A stretch of 64,000 bases of DNA from Methanococcoides sp052057775 (GTDB taxonomy: Archaea; Halobacteriota; Methanosarcinia; Methanosarcinales; Methanosarcinaceae). Shown here one piece after another: positions 55,738 to 63,769 of the stretch. Both the position numbers and the translations under genes were made by a program. Within the stretch, counting starts at the first letter, position 1, and every line of letters begins with the position of its first letter. The stretch covers positions 682,001 through 746,000 of the forward strand of contig NZ_CP195121.1 of NCBI RefSeq assembly GCF_052057775.1. The letters run 5' to 3'. The notes beneath the pieces were generated by a model. The model saw nothing but the letters and a program-made list of their open reading frames with translations, had not been told where the DNA came from and searched no databases.

Positions 55738-55958
55738 TATCTAACCCTATTATTTTTCATATGGACTAACGTAGGTTTGATTTTAGCTTATCTCACATTG
55801 GTCTTGCGTTGTGGAAGTTCCCCAGACTAAATCACCAATTAGTTCCGATTTCCTATCGATATTTAACATCTGCAAAGCAAGCTCAAGCAATTAGGTAATC
55901 TTTAAAAAGTAAATATGTTGGAGAAATCTTGAATGATCATATAATGGAGATGATTGAT

Positions 55959-57890
55959 ATGTATCTTGGTCTTGGTATTGATACGGGTGGAACTTATACT
56001 GATTCGATTATTATGGATATTTCAGCCGGAACAGTAATAGATTCCAACAAATCGTTGACAACACACTCAAATCTTATAAAAGGAATCAAAAGTTCCATTG
56101 AAGGCCTGGATAACAGTTATTTGAAAGATATAGAATTTGTTTCAGTTTCAACTACTCTTGCTACCAATACGACGCTTGAAGGTAAAGGGCATCCAGCAGG
56201 CCTTATACTGATTGGCCATTCGATCACCGGTGCCTTATCAACTGATCATGTTCTTTCCATTAAAGGTGGGCATGATGCAGATGGCAACGTTATAGAGGAA
56301 CTTGATGATCCTGGTCTGGTTGAAGACTTTGTTATGGATAACAAGGGCAAAGTCTCCTCTTTTGCAGTTTCATCTTATTTTGGGGTCAGGAATCCTGAAC
56401 ATGAAATTATAGTTAAAGACCTTATTGGGAAGCTGACCGATAAACCCGTTGTATGCGGACATGAACTTTCAAGTAGTCTGGGTGCTTACGAAAGAGCTGT
56501 AACAGCGTTGCTGAATGCACAACTTATCCCTGTAACTGATCAATTCATACGCTCTATCCTTTCTGTAATGGAAGAAAAGGGAATTGATGCCGACCTTATG
56601 ATGATGAAATGTGATGGTTCCCTTGTCAGGATAGAAGATGCACTCAAAAAACCAGTAGAATCAATCTTTTCGGGTCCCGCAGCCAGTCTTGTAGGTGCTT
56701 CTCATCTTGCAGGTATCAAAACATGCCTGACCATGGATGTAGGGGGTACAAGCACCGATGTATCAATGATATATAACGGAATTCCTGAAACAAGTGATTG
56801 TGGAGCTAAGGTAGGTGGTTGGAGCACTATGGTAAAGGCCATAAAGATGTGCACATCTGCTCTTGGAGGTGATAGTCATGTGTGGGTCCAGGCAGGTGTT
56901 TCCATTGGCCCGAACAGGGTCACACCTCTCTGTCTTGCAGCATTTGATCACCCTGAGCTAATAGGCAAACTTGCTGAAATGGAAAGGCCGAATGTACGAC
57001 ATATGAATGATATCATACAACCAACTACTTTCTTTGTCAGAAGTGATCCTGAATTCCAGGGTATGAAGTATGATGTATTAAGTTCAAATGAGAGAGAAGT
57101 TCTCGATGTACTTGGCGATGAACCTCTTTCCCTATCCGATATTTCGCTGAAACTTGGTGAGCATATATTGATGTTCTCCAGCACACTTGCATCACTTGTC
57201 AAGAAGAGGTATGTTCAACAGATCGGTTTTACACCTACAGATGCTCTGCATGTACTGAGGGAGTATAGCAGGTGGAATTCCAGGGCATCTCGTCTGGGGG
57301 CTGAGCTACTTGCTGAGTATTTAGATATGGGGATGGGTAGTTTTTGCTCTTACATTAAAGAGCAGGTTGTAAAGAACATGTCTTTGAATATTATCTCCTT
57401 CTTTGAAGAAGATGTCAGAAGATCAGACATAGAAAAAATGATCGACTTTTCGTCTCCTGTGACCTTCAAGGTTAATCATCCGGTGGTTCTTGTTGGTGGT
57501 CCTGTGAAGGCATATTTGAACGATCTTAACAACATGATAGATGCCAATATAATAGTCCCTGAACACCATGAAGTAGGAAATGCTGTTGGTGCTCTTCTTG
57601 GGGATGTTATCCACAGAACTGATGTTCTTGTAAGAGGGGCTGGTGCAGGTAGCAATCAATATGCTGTTTTCTCAGAGATCGGGAGAGAGGTATTTGATGA
57701 ATATACAGACGCTGTGGCACATGGTCTTGAACTCAGTAGAAAGCTGATAGCTGAACATATGACTGGATATGGGCTGGACATGAGTATGATCGATTTTGAT
57801 CTGACAAGGCATGATGTAAGAAGTGGTTTTGGTCCGAATCTTGAGACCAGACTGGTTGCAACCGGTATTGGAAGCCCAAGGAGGTATTGA
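55959..57890 (+). CDS. Hydantoinase A/oxoprolinase-like ASKHA ATPase
   Basis: 643 aa from the ATG at 55959 (GGAGATGAT 5 nt upstream); TTG 55929 is an alternative. HyuA-like: LGIDTGGTYTDS (phosphate 1 loop), SVSTTLATNTTLEGKG, SSLGAYERAVTALLNAQL, SIFSGPAASLVGASHLAG and MDVGGTSTDVSM (phosphate 2). The C-terminal part ends with DVRSGFGPNLETR-like sequence. No Fe-S binding cysteines of RamA are present. Adjacent to a corrinoid methyltransferase it may activate or remodel that protein with ATP, rather than act on hydantoin (inference). It is separated from the fusion gene by 221 nt and is joined tightly to the chaperonin gene, which starts 2 nt later. Confidence 0.82.
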   Translation: MYLGLGIDTGGTYTDSIIMDISAGTVIDSNKSLTTHSNLIKGIKSSIEGLDNSYLKDIEFVSVSTTLATNTTLEGKGHPAGLILIGHSITGALSTDHVLSIKGGHDADGNVIEELDDPGLVEDFVMDNKGKVSSFAVSSYFGVRNPEHEIIVKDLIGKLTDKPVVCGHELSSSLGAYERAVTALLNAQLIPVTDQFIRSILSVMEEKGIDADLMMMKCDGSLVRIEDALKKPVESIFSGPAASLVGASHLAGIKTCLTMDVGGTSTDVSMIYNGIPETSDCGAKVGGWSTMVKAIKMCTSALGGDSHVWVQAGVSIGPNRVTPLCLAAFDHPELIGKLAEMERPNVRHMNDIIQPTTFFVRSDPEFQGMKYDVLSSNEREVLDVLGDEPLSLSDISLKLGEHILMFSSTLASLVKKRYVQQIGFTPTDALHVLREYSRWNSRASRLGAELLAEYLDMGMGSFCSYIKEQVVKNMSLNIISFFEEDVRRSDIEKMIDFSSPVTFKVNHPVVLVGGPVKAYLNDLNNMIDANIIVPEHHEVGNAVGALLGDVIHRTDVLVRGAGAGSNQYAVFSEIGREVFDEYTDAVAHGLELSRKLIAEHMTGYGLDMSMIDFDLTRHDVRSGFGPNLETRLVATGIGSPRRY

Positions 57891-57892
57891 AG

Positions 57893-59503
57893 ATGAGTTC
57901 CGTAATAAACAATGTGGGGCAACAACAGAACAATTTGGATGATATATATCAGCTTGCACAGAGTGTACGCCAAAAGATCGGGCTGGAAGGAGATGTTGAG
58001 GATAAAGAGCTTATCGATCACCTGGAAACTGCATGTTCTGAGATTAAAGAACTCCTGAGCTCTTCTTTTGGTCCGAGAGGTCTTAATAAACTGATCACAA
58101 ATCATGTTGATGACATATATCTGACCAATGATGGAAAGACCATAATAGAACAGATCGATGTTTTGCATCCGGTAGTCACTTCTTTGAAAGAACTTTCAAG
58201 ATCGATGGATAAATCCTGTGGCGATGGTACGAAGACTGCAGTTATACTGGCATCCGGCCTGATAATAAATGCAGTGAAGTTGATCAAAATGGGTTTCCAC
58301 CCTACCACAATCATAAAAGGATACAAGCTTGCCCTTAATAAGGCATATGAGCTTATCGAGCTCAATAGTACTACAGCCAGAACATACGATGAGTCCTATG
58401 CTGCTATCCTGAGTGCAACTGCTAGTAAAGGCATAGAGTTCGATCAGGCAGAGGCACTTTCAAATATAGTTGTCGATGTGGTGGAACGCCTGAGAGCATT
58501 GTCATCTGATGGTTATCTTGATCTCGATGAAAATGTGAAGATCATGAAAAAGGTAGGTGGTCCTGAGATCGTTCACCTTAACGGTGTCATTCTTGATGAG
58601 TCTCCTGCAAGGTTCGACATGCCACTATCATTTATCGATCCTAAGATCCTTGTCCTGAACTATGATGTGAAGCTCAAGAGTGAAATTGTAAACTCCAGAC
58701 ATAACATCAGCATGGATAGTATTGAGACCGCTTATCTGTTCGAAGAAGAACGCAAGAGGATACTGGGTAACTTTGCTGAGAAGATCATCGGTAGTGGTGC
58801 AAATGTTGTTTTCTGCGAGGGGGATGTGGATTCTTACATCGAAGAAAGGCTTGTGAAGAACAATGTATTGATGTTCAAGAAACTCAAGATGAAAGACCTC
58901 GAGAATGTTTCAAAAGCAACAGGTGCAAAGATCATGTCCATAAGAGATGATCTGGATGAACAGCACCTTGGAAGGGCGGATAAAGTTGAAGTGAAAAAGA
59001 GATGTGGGGAGGATTTCGCTTTCATAGAAGTTAAAGACCAGATGTTCTCGACGATCCTGATATGGGAGCCTGTTAAATATGCACTTGAGAAGGTCGAAGA
59101 GGCTGCTGATGATGCATTGAACACAGCAGCATTCATCCTCAGGAACAAATTGGTAGTTACCGGAGGTGGTGGAATTGAGTTTGAACTTTCACAGATGTTG
59201 AGGAGCTATGCTTCTACAATAGAAGGAAAGGAACAGTTCGCTGTTATCGAGTATGCCAATGCACTCGAGGATATACCCCGGATACTGGCAAAGAACATGG
59301 GCATGAATGTTATCGATTCAATGACAAAAATGTCCTATCTCTACAATAAGGGTCTTGATGCAAGGGTTGATTATTCCAGAAAGATCACAGAGAACGACCC
59401 TCTAGTGTATGATTCTGCCACCATCAAGAAGCTGGCTATCATCTCTGCCACTGAAACTGCAAACAGTATCCTGAGGATAGATAAAATATTGCTGAAGAGA
59501 TGA
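57893..59503 (+). CDS. Divergent group II chaperonin (thermosome-like) subunit
   Basis: 536 aa, full length for a CCT/thermosome subunit. Conserved blocks are present but altered: SFGPRGLNKLITN (usual GPRGMDKML), LTNDGKTIIEQI, GDGTKTAV at residues 110-117 (usual GDGTTT), ADDALNTAAF with the catalytic-type Asp pair 406-407, VTGGGGIEFELSQMLRSYA, and ETANSILRIDKIL. ATP hydrolysis is therefore probable. SD GGAGGT lies 7 nt before the ATG. M. acetivorans has divergent thermosome subunits (Hsp60-4/5 by memory) that I believe also lie near methyltransferase-fusion genes. It probably folds or remodels proteins of this cluster. Confidence 0.9.
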   Translation: MSSVINNVGQQQNNLDDIYQLAQSVRQKIGLEGDVEDKELIDHLETACSEIKELLSSSFGPRGLNKLITNHVDDIYLTNDGKTIIEQIDVLHPVVTSLKELSRSMDKSCGDGTKTAVILASGLIINAVKLIKMGFHPTTIIKGYKLALNKAYELIELNSTTARTYDESYAAILSATASKGIEFDQAEALSNIVVDVVERLRALSSDGYLDLDENVKIMKKVGGPEIVHLNGVILDESPARFDMPLSFIDPKILVLNYDVKLKSEIVNSRHNISMDSIETAYLFEEERKRILGNFAEKIIGSGANVVFCEGDVDSYIEERLVKNNVLMFKKLKMKDLENVSKATGAKIMSIRDDLDEQHLGRADKVEVKKRCGEDFAFIEVKDQMFSTILIWEPVKYALEKVEEAADDALNTAAFILRNKLVVTGGGGIEFELSQMLRSYASTIEGKEQFAVIEYANALEDIPRILAKNMGMNVIDSMTKMSYLYNKGLDARVDYSRKITENDPLVYDSATIKKLAIISATETANSILRIDKILLKR

Positions 59504-59563
59504 GGATTTTGCTTAAAGAAATGCTATCTATAAAATATTTAACCGAAAAAAGGAGGGAAGTCC

Positions 59564-59878
59564 ATGACAGAAGTAACCGTAAAGTCAAATGTTTGTGGTT
59601 TTACCCATAAAGTATGTGGAAATATGGAAGGTGACAGGATTGTCATCGATATAGATACACCCTGCGAAAAGGTCAGAAAAATGTCCAATCTTGAAGTTCC
59701 TATGATGGATCTGTTTGACATAAAGGAGAACTATGTCATGCAAAAGGCTCAGGAAGCTAAATGCAGTGTTACATGCCTCATCCCCTCTGCAGTGCTTCAT
59801 GTATGCTGTCTTGAAGCAGGCCTTATGTCAAAGTCTTTGGTAAAGAATGCAGAGGATGTTCGTATAGAGTTCGATTGA
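59564..59878 (+). CDS. Small cysteine-rich protein, DUF6951-like
   Basis: 104 aa. Seven cysteines: two pairs near the N-terminus (VCGFTHKVCG), CEKV, CSVTC and CC near residue 80. It is soluble. The pattern fits a metal-binding or redox protein, and the family assignment is tentative. An AGGAGGGAAG ribosome site precedes the ATG. It lies between the chaperonin and the second methyltransferase, in the same operon. Confidence 0.72.
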   Translation: MTEVTVKSNVCGFTHKVCGNMEGDRIVIDIDTPCEKVRKMSNLEVPMMDLFDIKENYVMQKAQEAKCSVTCLIPSAVLHVCCLEAGLMSKSLVKNAEDVRIEFD

Positions 59879-59939
59879 TCCAACCTATGTGAATGCTTGA
59901 AAGATCTCAGTAAACAAACAGGAAGTGAGAGGTGGTCCA

Positions 59940-61037
59940 TTGGCAGATGCAATGACTTCAAAAGAGAGATTCGTTAATGCTATTGAGATGAAGGAAGTAG
60001 ACAGGATGCCTTATGGGTACCTTTGGTTCGGGGCAGGTGATGCTGTACTGGAACGTATGGGTGCCAATATGAGTGATGTCTACTATTCTGCAAAGGGAAT
60101 TGCCAGGGCACAGATACTTGCAAGGGATATGTATCATCATGATAACGTGATGTCTCCCTGGGGATGTTTGCTTGTAGAGGCGGAAGCTCTTGGAACAAGA
60201 CTGAACATCAAAGGTAACAGGTATCCTACTATAGCTGAACATCCCCTGGGATCTGCAAGGGAATACGATAAGATAGATCCTCTGGATATTGAAAGATCTG
60301 AAAGGGTGGATACGGTTGTAAGGTCCATTGGCATTCTCAAAAAAGAGCTCAAGGACGAGGTTTTCATAACCGGAAGTATGCTTTCTCCCCTGATGCTTGC
60401 TGCCCAGATACTTGAGACGAGCAATCTGTTCATTGAGATGTTAACGGAAAAAGAAAGTGTGCATGCCCTACTTGAAAGGCTGACTCTAAGCTGCATCTTA
60501 TATGCGGATCGAATGCTCGAGGAAGGAGTTGACGGTATTTTCGTGGAGAATGGGGAGAATACGGCAGACCTTTTCAGTCCTGATATTGTTGAGGAATTCA
60601 TGCTTAAGTATACAAAAGAACTCTATGAGCACATTCAGGCAAACGGAGGATATGTTATCTCTCATAATTGTGCAGAGCATGCATTCCATGAAATGGAACT
60701 GTTGTTGAAACCGGACGTCCTTAACTTTGCTTTCGGGGATGTTAAAGCACTGGGAAAACAATACGGTGTTGAATGTGTGAAAATTCACAAAAAGACAGGG
60801 TGTAGCCCCAGATATTGTTTTAAGGACCCTGGAATACATGATGTCTGTCTGATGGGCAACATCAATCCAAACGTATTTGGTAATGGGTCTTTTGCTGATA
60901 TTGAGAACGAAGTAAAAAGCTGTATGGATGCAGCTCCTGAGAAAGGCTTTATCCTGTCGACGGGATGTGAGATACCCCTTAACACATCAACTGAAGAGAT
61001 GGAAACACTCTGGAAGGCCATTAGTTCCCGCTTCTGA
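59940..61037 (+). CDS. MtaA/UroD-family corrinoid:coenzyme M methyltransferase
   Basis: 365 aa. The start is taken as TTG at 59940, because GAGGTGG ends 5 nt upstream; the ATG at 59952 (MTSKERFVNAI) is nearly as good. Methylcobamide:CoM methyltransferase fold: TSKERFVNAIEMKEVDRMPYGYLWFGAG at the start, zinc motif H242-x-C244 (SHNCAEHAFHEME) and C343 (STGCEIP). It would take the methyl group from a corrinoid protein to CoM or act on another methyl acceptor. It is separate from the fusion protein, which has its own such domain. Confidence 0.9.
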   Translation: MADAMTSKERFVNAIEMKEVDRMPYGYLWFGAGDAVLERMGANMSDVYYSAKGIARAQILARDMYHHDNVMSPWGCLLVEAEALGTRLNIKGNRYPTIAEHPLGSAREYDKIDPLDIERSERVDTVVRSIGILKKELKDEVFITGSMLSPLMLAAQILETSNLFIEMLTEKESVHALLERLTLSCILYADRMLEEGVDGIFVENGENTADLFSPDIVEEFMLKYTKELYEHIQANGGYVISHNCAEHAFHEMELLLKPDVLNFAFGDVKALGKQYGVECVKIHKKTGCSPRYCFKDPGIHDVCLMGNINPNVFGNGSFADIENEVKSCMDAAPEKGFILSTGCEIPLNTSTEEMETLWKAISSRF

Positions 61038-61119
61038 AAGCAGAAATACTGCTATCAATTAACCACTAAATGTTGGTTGATGAAATTATCCTTCGTAAAA
61101 TTTCTTATTTAAAAAAAGA

Positions 61120-61173
61120 AAAGCCCTATACAAATAGGACTTTCTAACCATCTTTAGCGGACCCGGTGGGTTC
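61120..61173. repeat. Structured element, copy 2 (hairpin plus GGACCCGGTGGGTTC)
   Basis: Stem CCTAT/ATAGG (61125-61129 with 61134-61138), flanked by AAAG/CTTT pairing, followed 15 nt later by GGACCCGGTGGGTTC (61159-61173). Copy 1 is at 50226-50274, with one base different in the final part of the G/C block and with different hairpin sequences. The conserved architecture with varying stems suggests a structured RNA or a mobile repeat. It lies in the 364-base gap before the next small gene. Confidence 0.45.
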
Positions 61174-61335
61174 TTCACCCAGTACTCCTGCACAAAAATC
61201 GCAATCAATATCAAGACAATTTTTAGATTCTTTGCTATTTCCTTACATTATACATAAATGTTGCTTATTTTAAATCTTCCGTTTATGTATGTAACTGGAC
61301 AAATAAGATTATATGGTGAAACGTTCAAGTTATTT

Positions 61336-61372
61336 ATGATACATTGGGGTATCATTGGCTGTTAAAGCCAAT
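61336..61372 (+). promoter_or_regulatory. Two consecutive stem-loops in the leader of the 61402 gene
   Basis: Stem 1: ATGATAC (61336-61342) with GTATCAT (61349-61355). Stem 2: ATTGGCT (61354-61360) with AGCCAAT (61366-61372). Both have 7 perfect pairs. They follow a TATA-like region near 61305-61313, so they lie at the start of the predicted mRNA, 30 nt before the ATG. They may stabilise or regulate the mRNA, or be operators. Confidence 0.45.
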
Positions 61373-61401
61373 TAAAAGTTAAAAGAGTGGAGGCAAAAAT
61401 C

Positions 61402-61665
61402 ATGACAAAATATTTAGTGGAATCGCCACACACCGCAGAAGGGTGTCTGGAAGCTTTGGATGAAATGCTTGCAATGGGAGCTGACGTATTAGGACAGTAT
61501 GATTTCGGCTGCATGGTTGACGTACACACAGGCTGGGTAATTTTAGAAGCTGAAAATGAAACAGAAGCTCTAAAAATAGTTCCCGAGTCTCTGCGTAGCG
61601 AAGCACGGGCAATCGCATTAAACAAATTCACTCCTGAGCAGATCAAGGAAGCCCACGAGGAGTAA
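61402..61665 (+). CDS. Small conserved protein of unknown function
   Basis: 87 aa. The ATG at 61402 has GGAGG 8 nt upstream. Acidic, soluble protein; the core reads LVESPHTAEGCLEALDEMLAMGADVLGQYDFGCMVDVHTGWVILEAENETEALKIVP (residues 5-60), and a predicted alpha/beta ferredoxin-like fold similar to dimeric alpha-beta barrels is plausible. It has two cysteines. No function known. It stands alone between the methyltransferase operon and the convergent SufT-like gene. The presence of a structured leader suggests regulated expression. Confidence 0.75.
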   Translation: MTKYLVESPHTAEGCLEALDEMLAMGADVLGQYDFGCMVDVHTGWVILEAENETEALKIVPESLRSEARAIALNKFTPEQIKEAHEE

Positions 61666-61744
61666 TCTTCAATTAAAATTTTTTGAGGCTACCCAAAAAC
61701 TCATGCTAATACTAAATATGCATTGATGTTTTGGGATCAGCTCA

Positions 61745-62026
61745 TTATTTTATTTCTTTTGATATCCGATCAGGTGTCCATGGGGGATCCCAGACCAACT
61801 CAACTTCTGCCTTCTCTATGCCGTCAATCGATTCAACTTTCTGCTTGACATTATCCAGAATCACTGCATACATCGGGCAGCCGGGTGTTGTCAAGGTCAT
61901 TTTGATATTCACTTGATTGCCTTCAACATCCACATCATAAACCAATCCAAGGTCTACGATGTTGATTGGTATCTCTGGATCGTAGCATGTCTTAAGAACT
62001 TCCATTATGTCTTCTTTTGTGACTAT
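61745..62026 (-). CDS. SufT/MIP18-type metal-sulfur cluster assembly protein (DUF59)
   Basis: 93 aa from the proposed ATA start at 62026. The core is YDPEIPINIVDLGLVYDV, then MTLTTPGCPMYAVI with the conserved Cys, and VELVWDPPWTPDRISKEIK. It is expected to help Fe-S cluster maturation. Family members start M-V-T-K-E-[DE], which here reads ATA GTC ACA AAA GAA GAC, and GGAG stands 9 nt upstream of that ATA. The first ATG (62005) would be 30 nt from the ribosome site. It follows the nitroreductase-like gene by 20 nt. Confidence 0.88.
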   Translation of the reverse strand: MVTKEDIMEVLKTCYDPEIPINIVDLGLVYDVDVEGNQVNIKMTLTTPGCPMYAVILDNVKQKVESIDGIEKAEVELVWDPPWTPDRISKEIK

Positions 62027-62045
62027 AGTTACTCACTCCTTTATG

Positions 62046-63338
62046 TCAATATTCAGGATGCCAACGTTCCATATGCTTGGCATGGGTATTGAGATAGAAC
62101 CCTGGCTTGAAGAATTTGTCATAGAACTCCAAGTCAAGATGATGTGCCTGCAGATATGGCATAGCATATATGCTGGGAACGGTACCAGGGAATTTGCCAA
62201 AATGGTCGTAAATATGCTGTGCCTGCAGGGTTACGCATTCCTTGAAATGGTCATCATGAACTTTGGCACTTGACCTTACTTTTGGGCTGTCCTTCCACGG
62301 ACCTGGCGTATCAGAGTGAAATGGACCACCTGGGCCGAACTTGCGTTGGACGAATGCTTCAACAGCGCTCTTCATATCCTTGTAGTGAGGTGGACAATAT
62401 CCCTCAAACACACCTTCAAGTCCCGTGGGATTTGGAAGAGACCAGCGATCATCAGTGTCATATCTGAATCCCAGACCAGGGACATCAGGATTCCCGCTTG
62501 CTCCAAGAACGGAATAAGGGTCCATGCCGTTGAAAAGCCACCCACCCAATCCCATTGCCTGAAGCATCATCATACCTGCATAGCAAGATGTGGAGAGTTC
62601 GGTAGTAAGCTCGGCAAAGGACCAGAGTTCAAGGTAACTCAAGGGAAGGGGATTTTCCACATCCACAAGGTCACTGTATTGCTCTAATCCTTCTATTTTT
62701 GTTCCGTGGATGTCATCATAAAAACATACTTTGTTCTGTGTATAGTAACATAGGCCTGCAATTACATGCTGGGCAAGGTCTCCGACCGGTATGACCAGAG
62801 TAGTTCCTGGATGATTGGCAACCCAGGTGTTGTGTGCTTCGATGTATGGCATTTCTGGAGGGAGTTTCAATCGTCCATCGGCAACTTTGCGAATTCTTTT
62901 TTTGTGTGCTTCCAAAAGTGTTTCCATATCAAGAGTACCGTCTTCATTTGGTTCACCTAGAGCGGGGGCATCCCTTGTCTCAAACAAATAGACTCCATCG
63001 TCATCAGTGAAAAATATCTCGCTGGTATGGAAACCCGCAGCTGACGGGAAGGTTCTTCCACCTGCAGAGCCAGCGTAGTTCGAGAGGTGTGGCACATACA
63101 CCTCTCCACGCATTATCATATCATGCCATCCCGTATTACCTGCTACTGCAGTCAGCAATAGTATCTGCTCAAGCTCTGTAAGTGGCTTTGGCTCGTACTT
63201 GGACTTATAGGCGAAGTATCCATCTGGGATCTCAGCTCCCATGAAAAATCGACGGCTCCGTCTTCCCAGAAGTGTCTCAACAAGTGAAAAATTACGTGCA
63301 TCTTCAAATCCTGGTGGGAATTTCTTTGGATTGGTCAT
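62046..63338 (-). CDS. Nitroreductase-superfamily-like protein
   Basis: 430 aa. The N-terminal part ETLLGRRSRRFFMGAEIPDG and the centre SYLELWSFAELTTELSTSCYAGMMMLQAMGLGGWLFNGMDPYSVLGASG resemble the FMN-binding nitroreductase fold, in which a basic R-R-S stretch and G-x-G backbone sites hold FMN. The second half is longer than in usual nitroreductases and His/Trp-rich (PGFYLNTHAKHMERWHPEY). The reaction is unknown. It is cotranscribed with the SufT-like gene downstream. Confidence 0.65.
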   Translation of the reverse strand: MTNPKKFPPGFEDARNFSLVETLLGRRSRRFFMGAEIPDGYFAYKSKYEPKPLTELEQILLLTAVAGNTGWHDMIMRGEVYVPHLSNYAGSAGGRTFPSAAGFHTSEIFFTDDDGVYLFETRDAPALGEPNEDGTLDMETLLEAHKKRIRKVADGRLKLPPEMPYIEAHNTWVANHPGTTLVIPVGDLAQHVIAGLCYYTQNKVCFYDDIHGTKIEGLEQYSDLVDVENPLPLSYLELWSFAELTTELSTSCYAGMMMLQAMGLGGWLFNGMDPYSVLGASGNPDVPGLGFRYDTDDRWSLPNPTGLEGVFEGYCPPHYKDMKSAVEAFVQRKFGPGGPFHSDTPGPWKDSPKVRSSAKVHDDHFKECVTLQAQHIYDHFGKFPGTVPSIYAMPYLQAHHLDLEFYDKFFKPGFYLNTHAKHMERWHPEY

Positions 63339-63769
63339 GTTAATCTCCTGATATGTTATAGCTATTGATTCTGCTATCTGTTCGTATCAATTTGGAGACT
63401 GAAAAAAAGAGTAAAGTATTGGTTCTTTCTTGCAGATTAAGATTAGATTCTGGTGTAGAAAGAATAAATCAATCAATTTCTGAATTATTCTGTATAGTAA
63501 CGAAATGTCATGCCTTACTCCCAGTATACTGCCCCATTAAAAATTCTTTTATAAGGTATTTAGTATTTGTGGATCTTCAGAATTTGTCTAAGAAACCCAA
63601 TACAAGATTGACCCAGAACGTCCTCATATCATTTTTATGCACCAGTCATAGGTTGATTTGGGTTTGCATTGTTTGAAGCACAGTGGCTAAAGAAACACCA
63701 AATCCGATTAACCGATAAAAACAAAGAATGGGCATCTAATTAGAGCCCTTTGTCTCTTTGAACAATACT
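63339..63769. other. Non-coding region
   Basis: 431 bases without a supported gene. An AT-rich reading frame on the plus strand (63365-63676) has no ribosome site or recognisable motif. The region holds the minus-strand promoter for the nitroreductase-like gene and the 3' end of the next minus-strand gene. No RNA gene is seen. Confidence 0.5.

Noticed and set aside
61140..61236. Short minus-strand frame ending EEPTGSAKDG in the second structured element
   Set aside because: It has no start codon after the upstream stop, and the copy near 50.26 kb does not continue the same protein. The shared bases are better explained as a structured DNA or RNA element.
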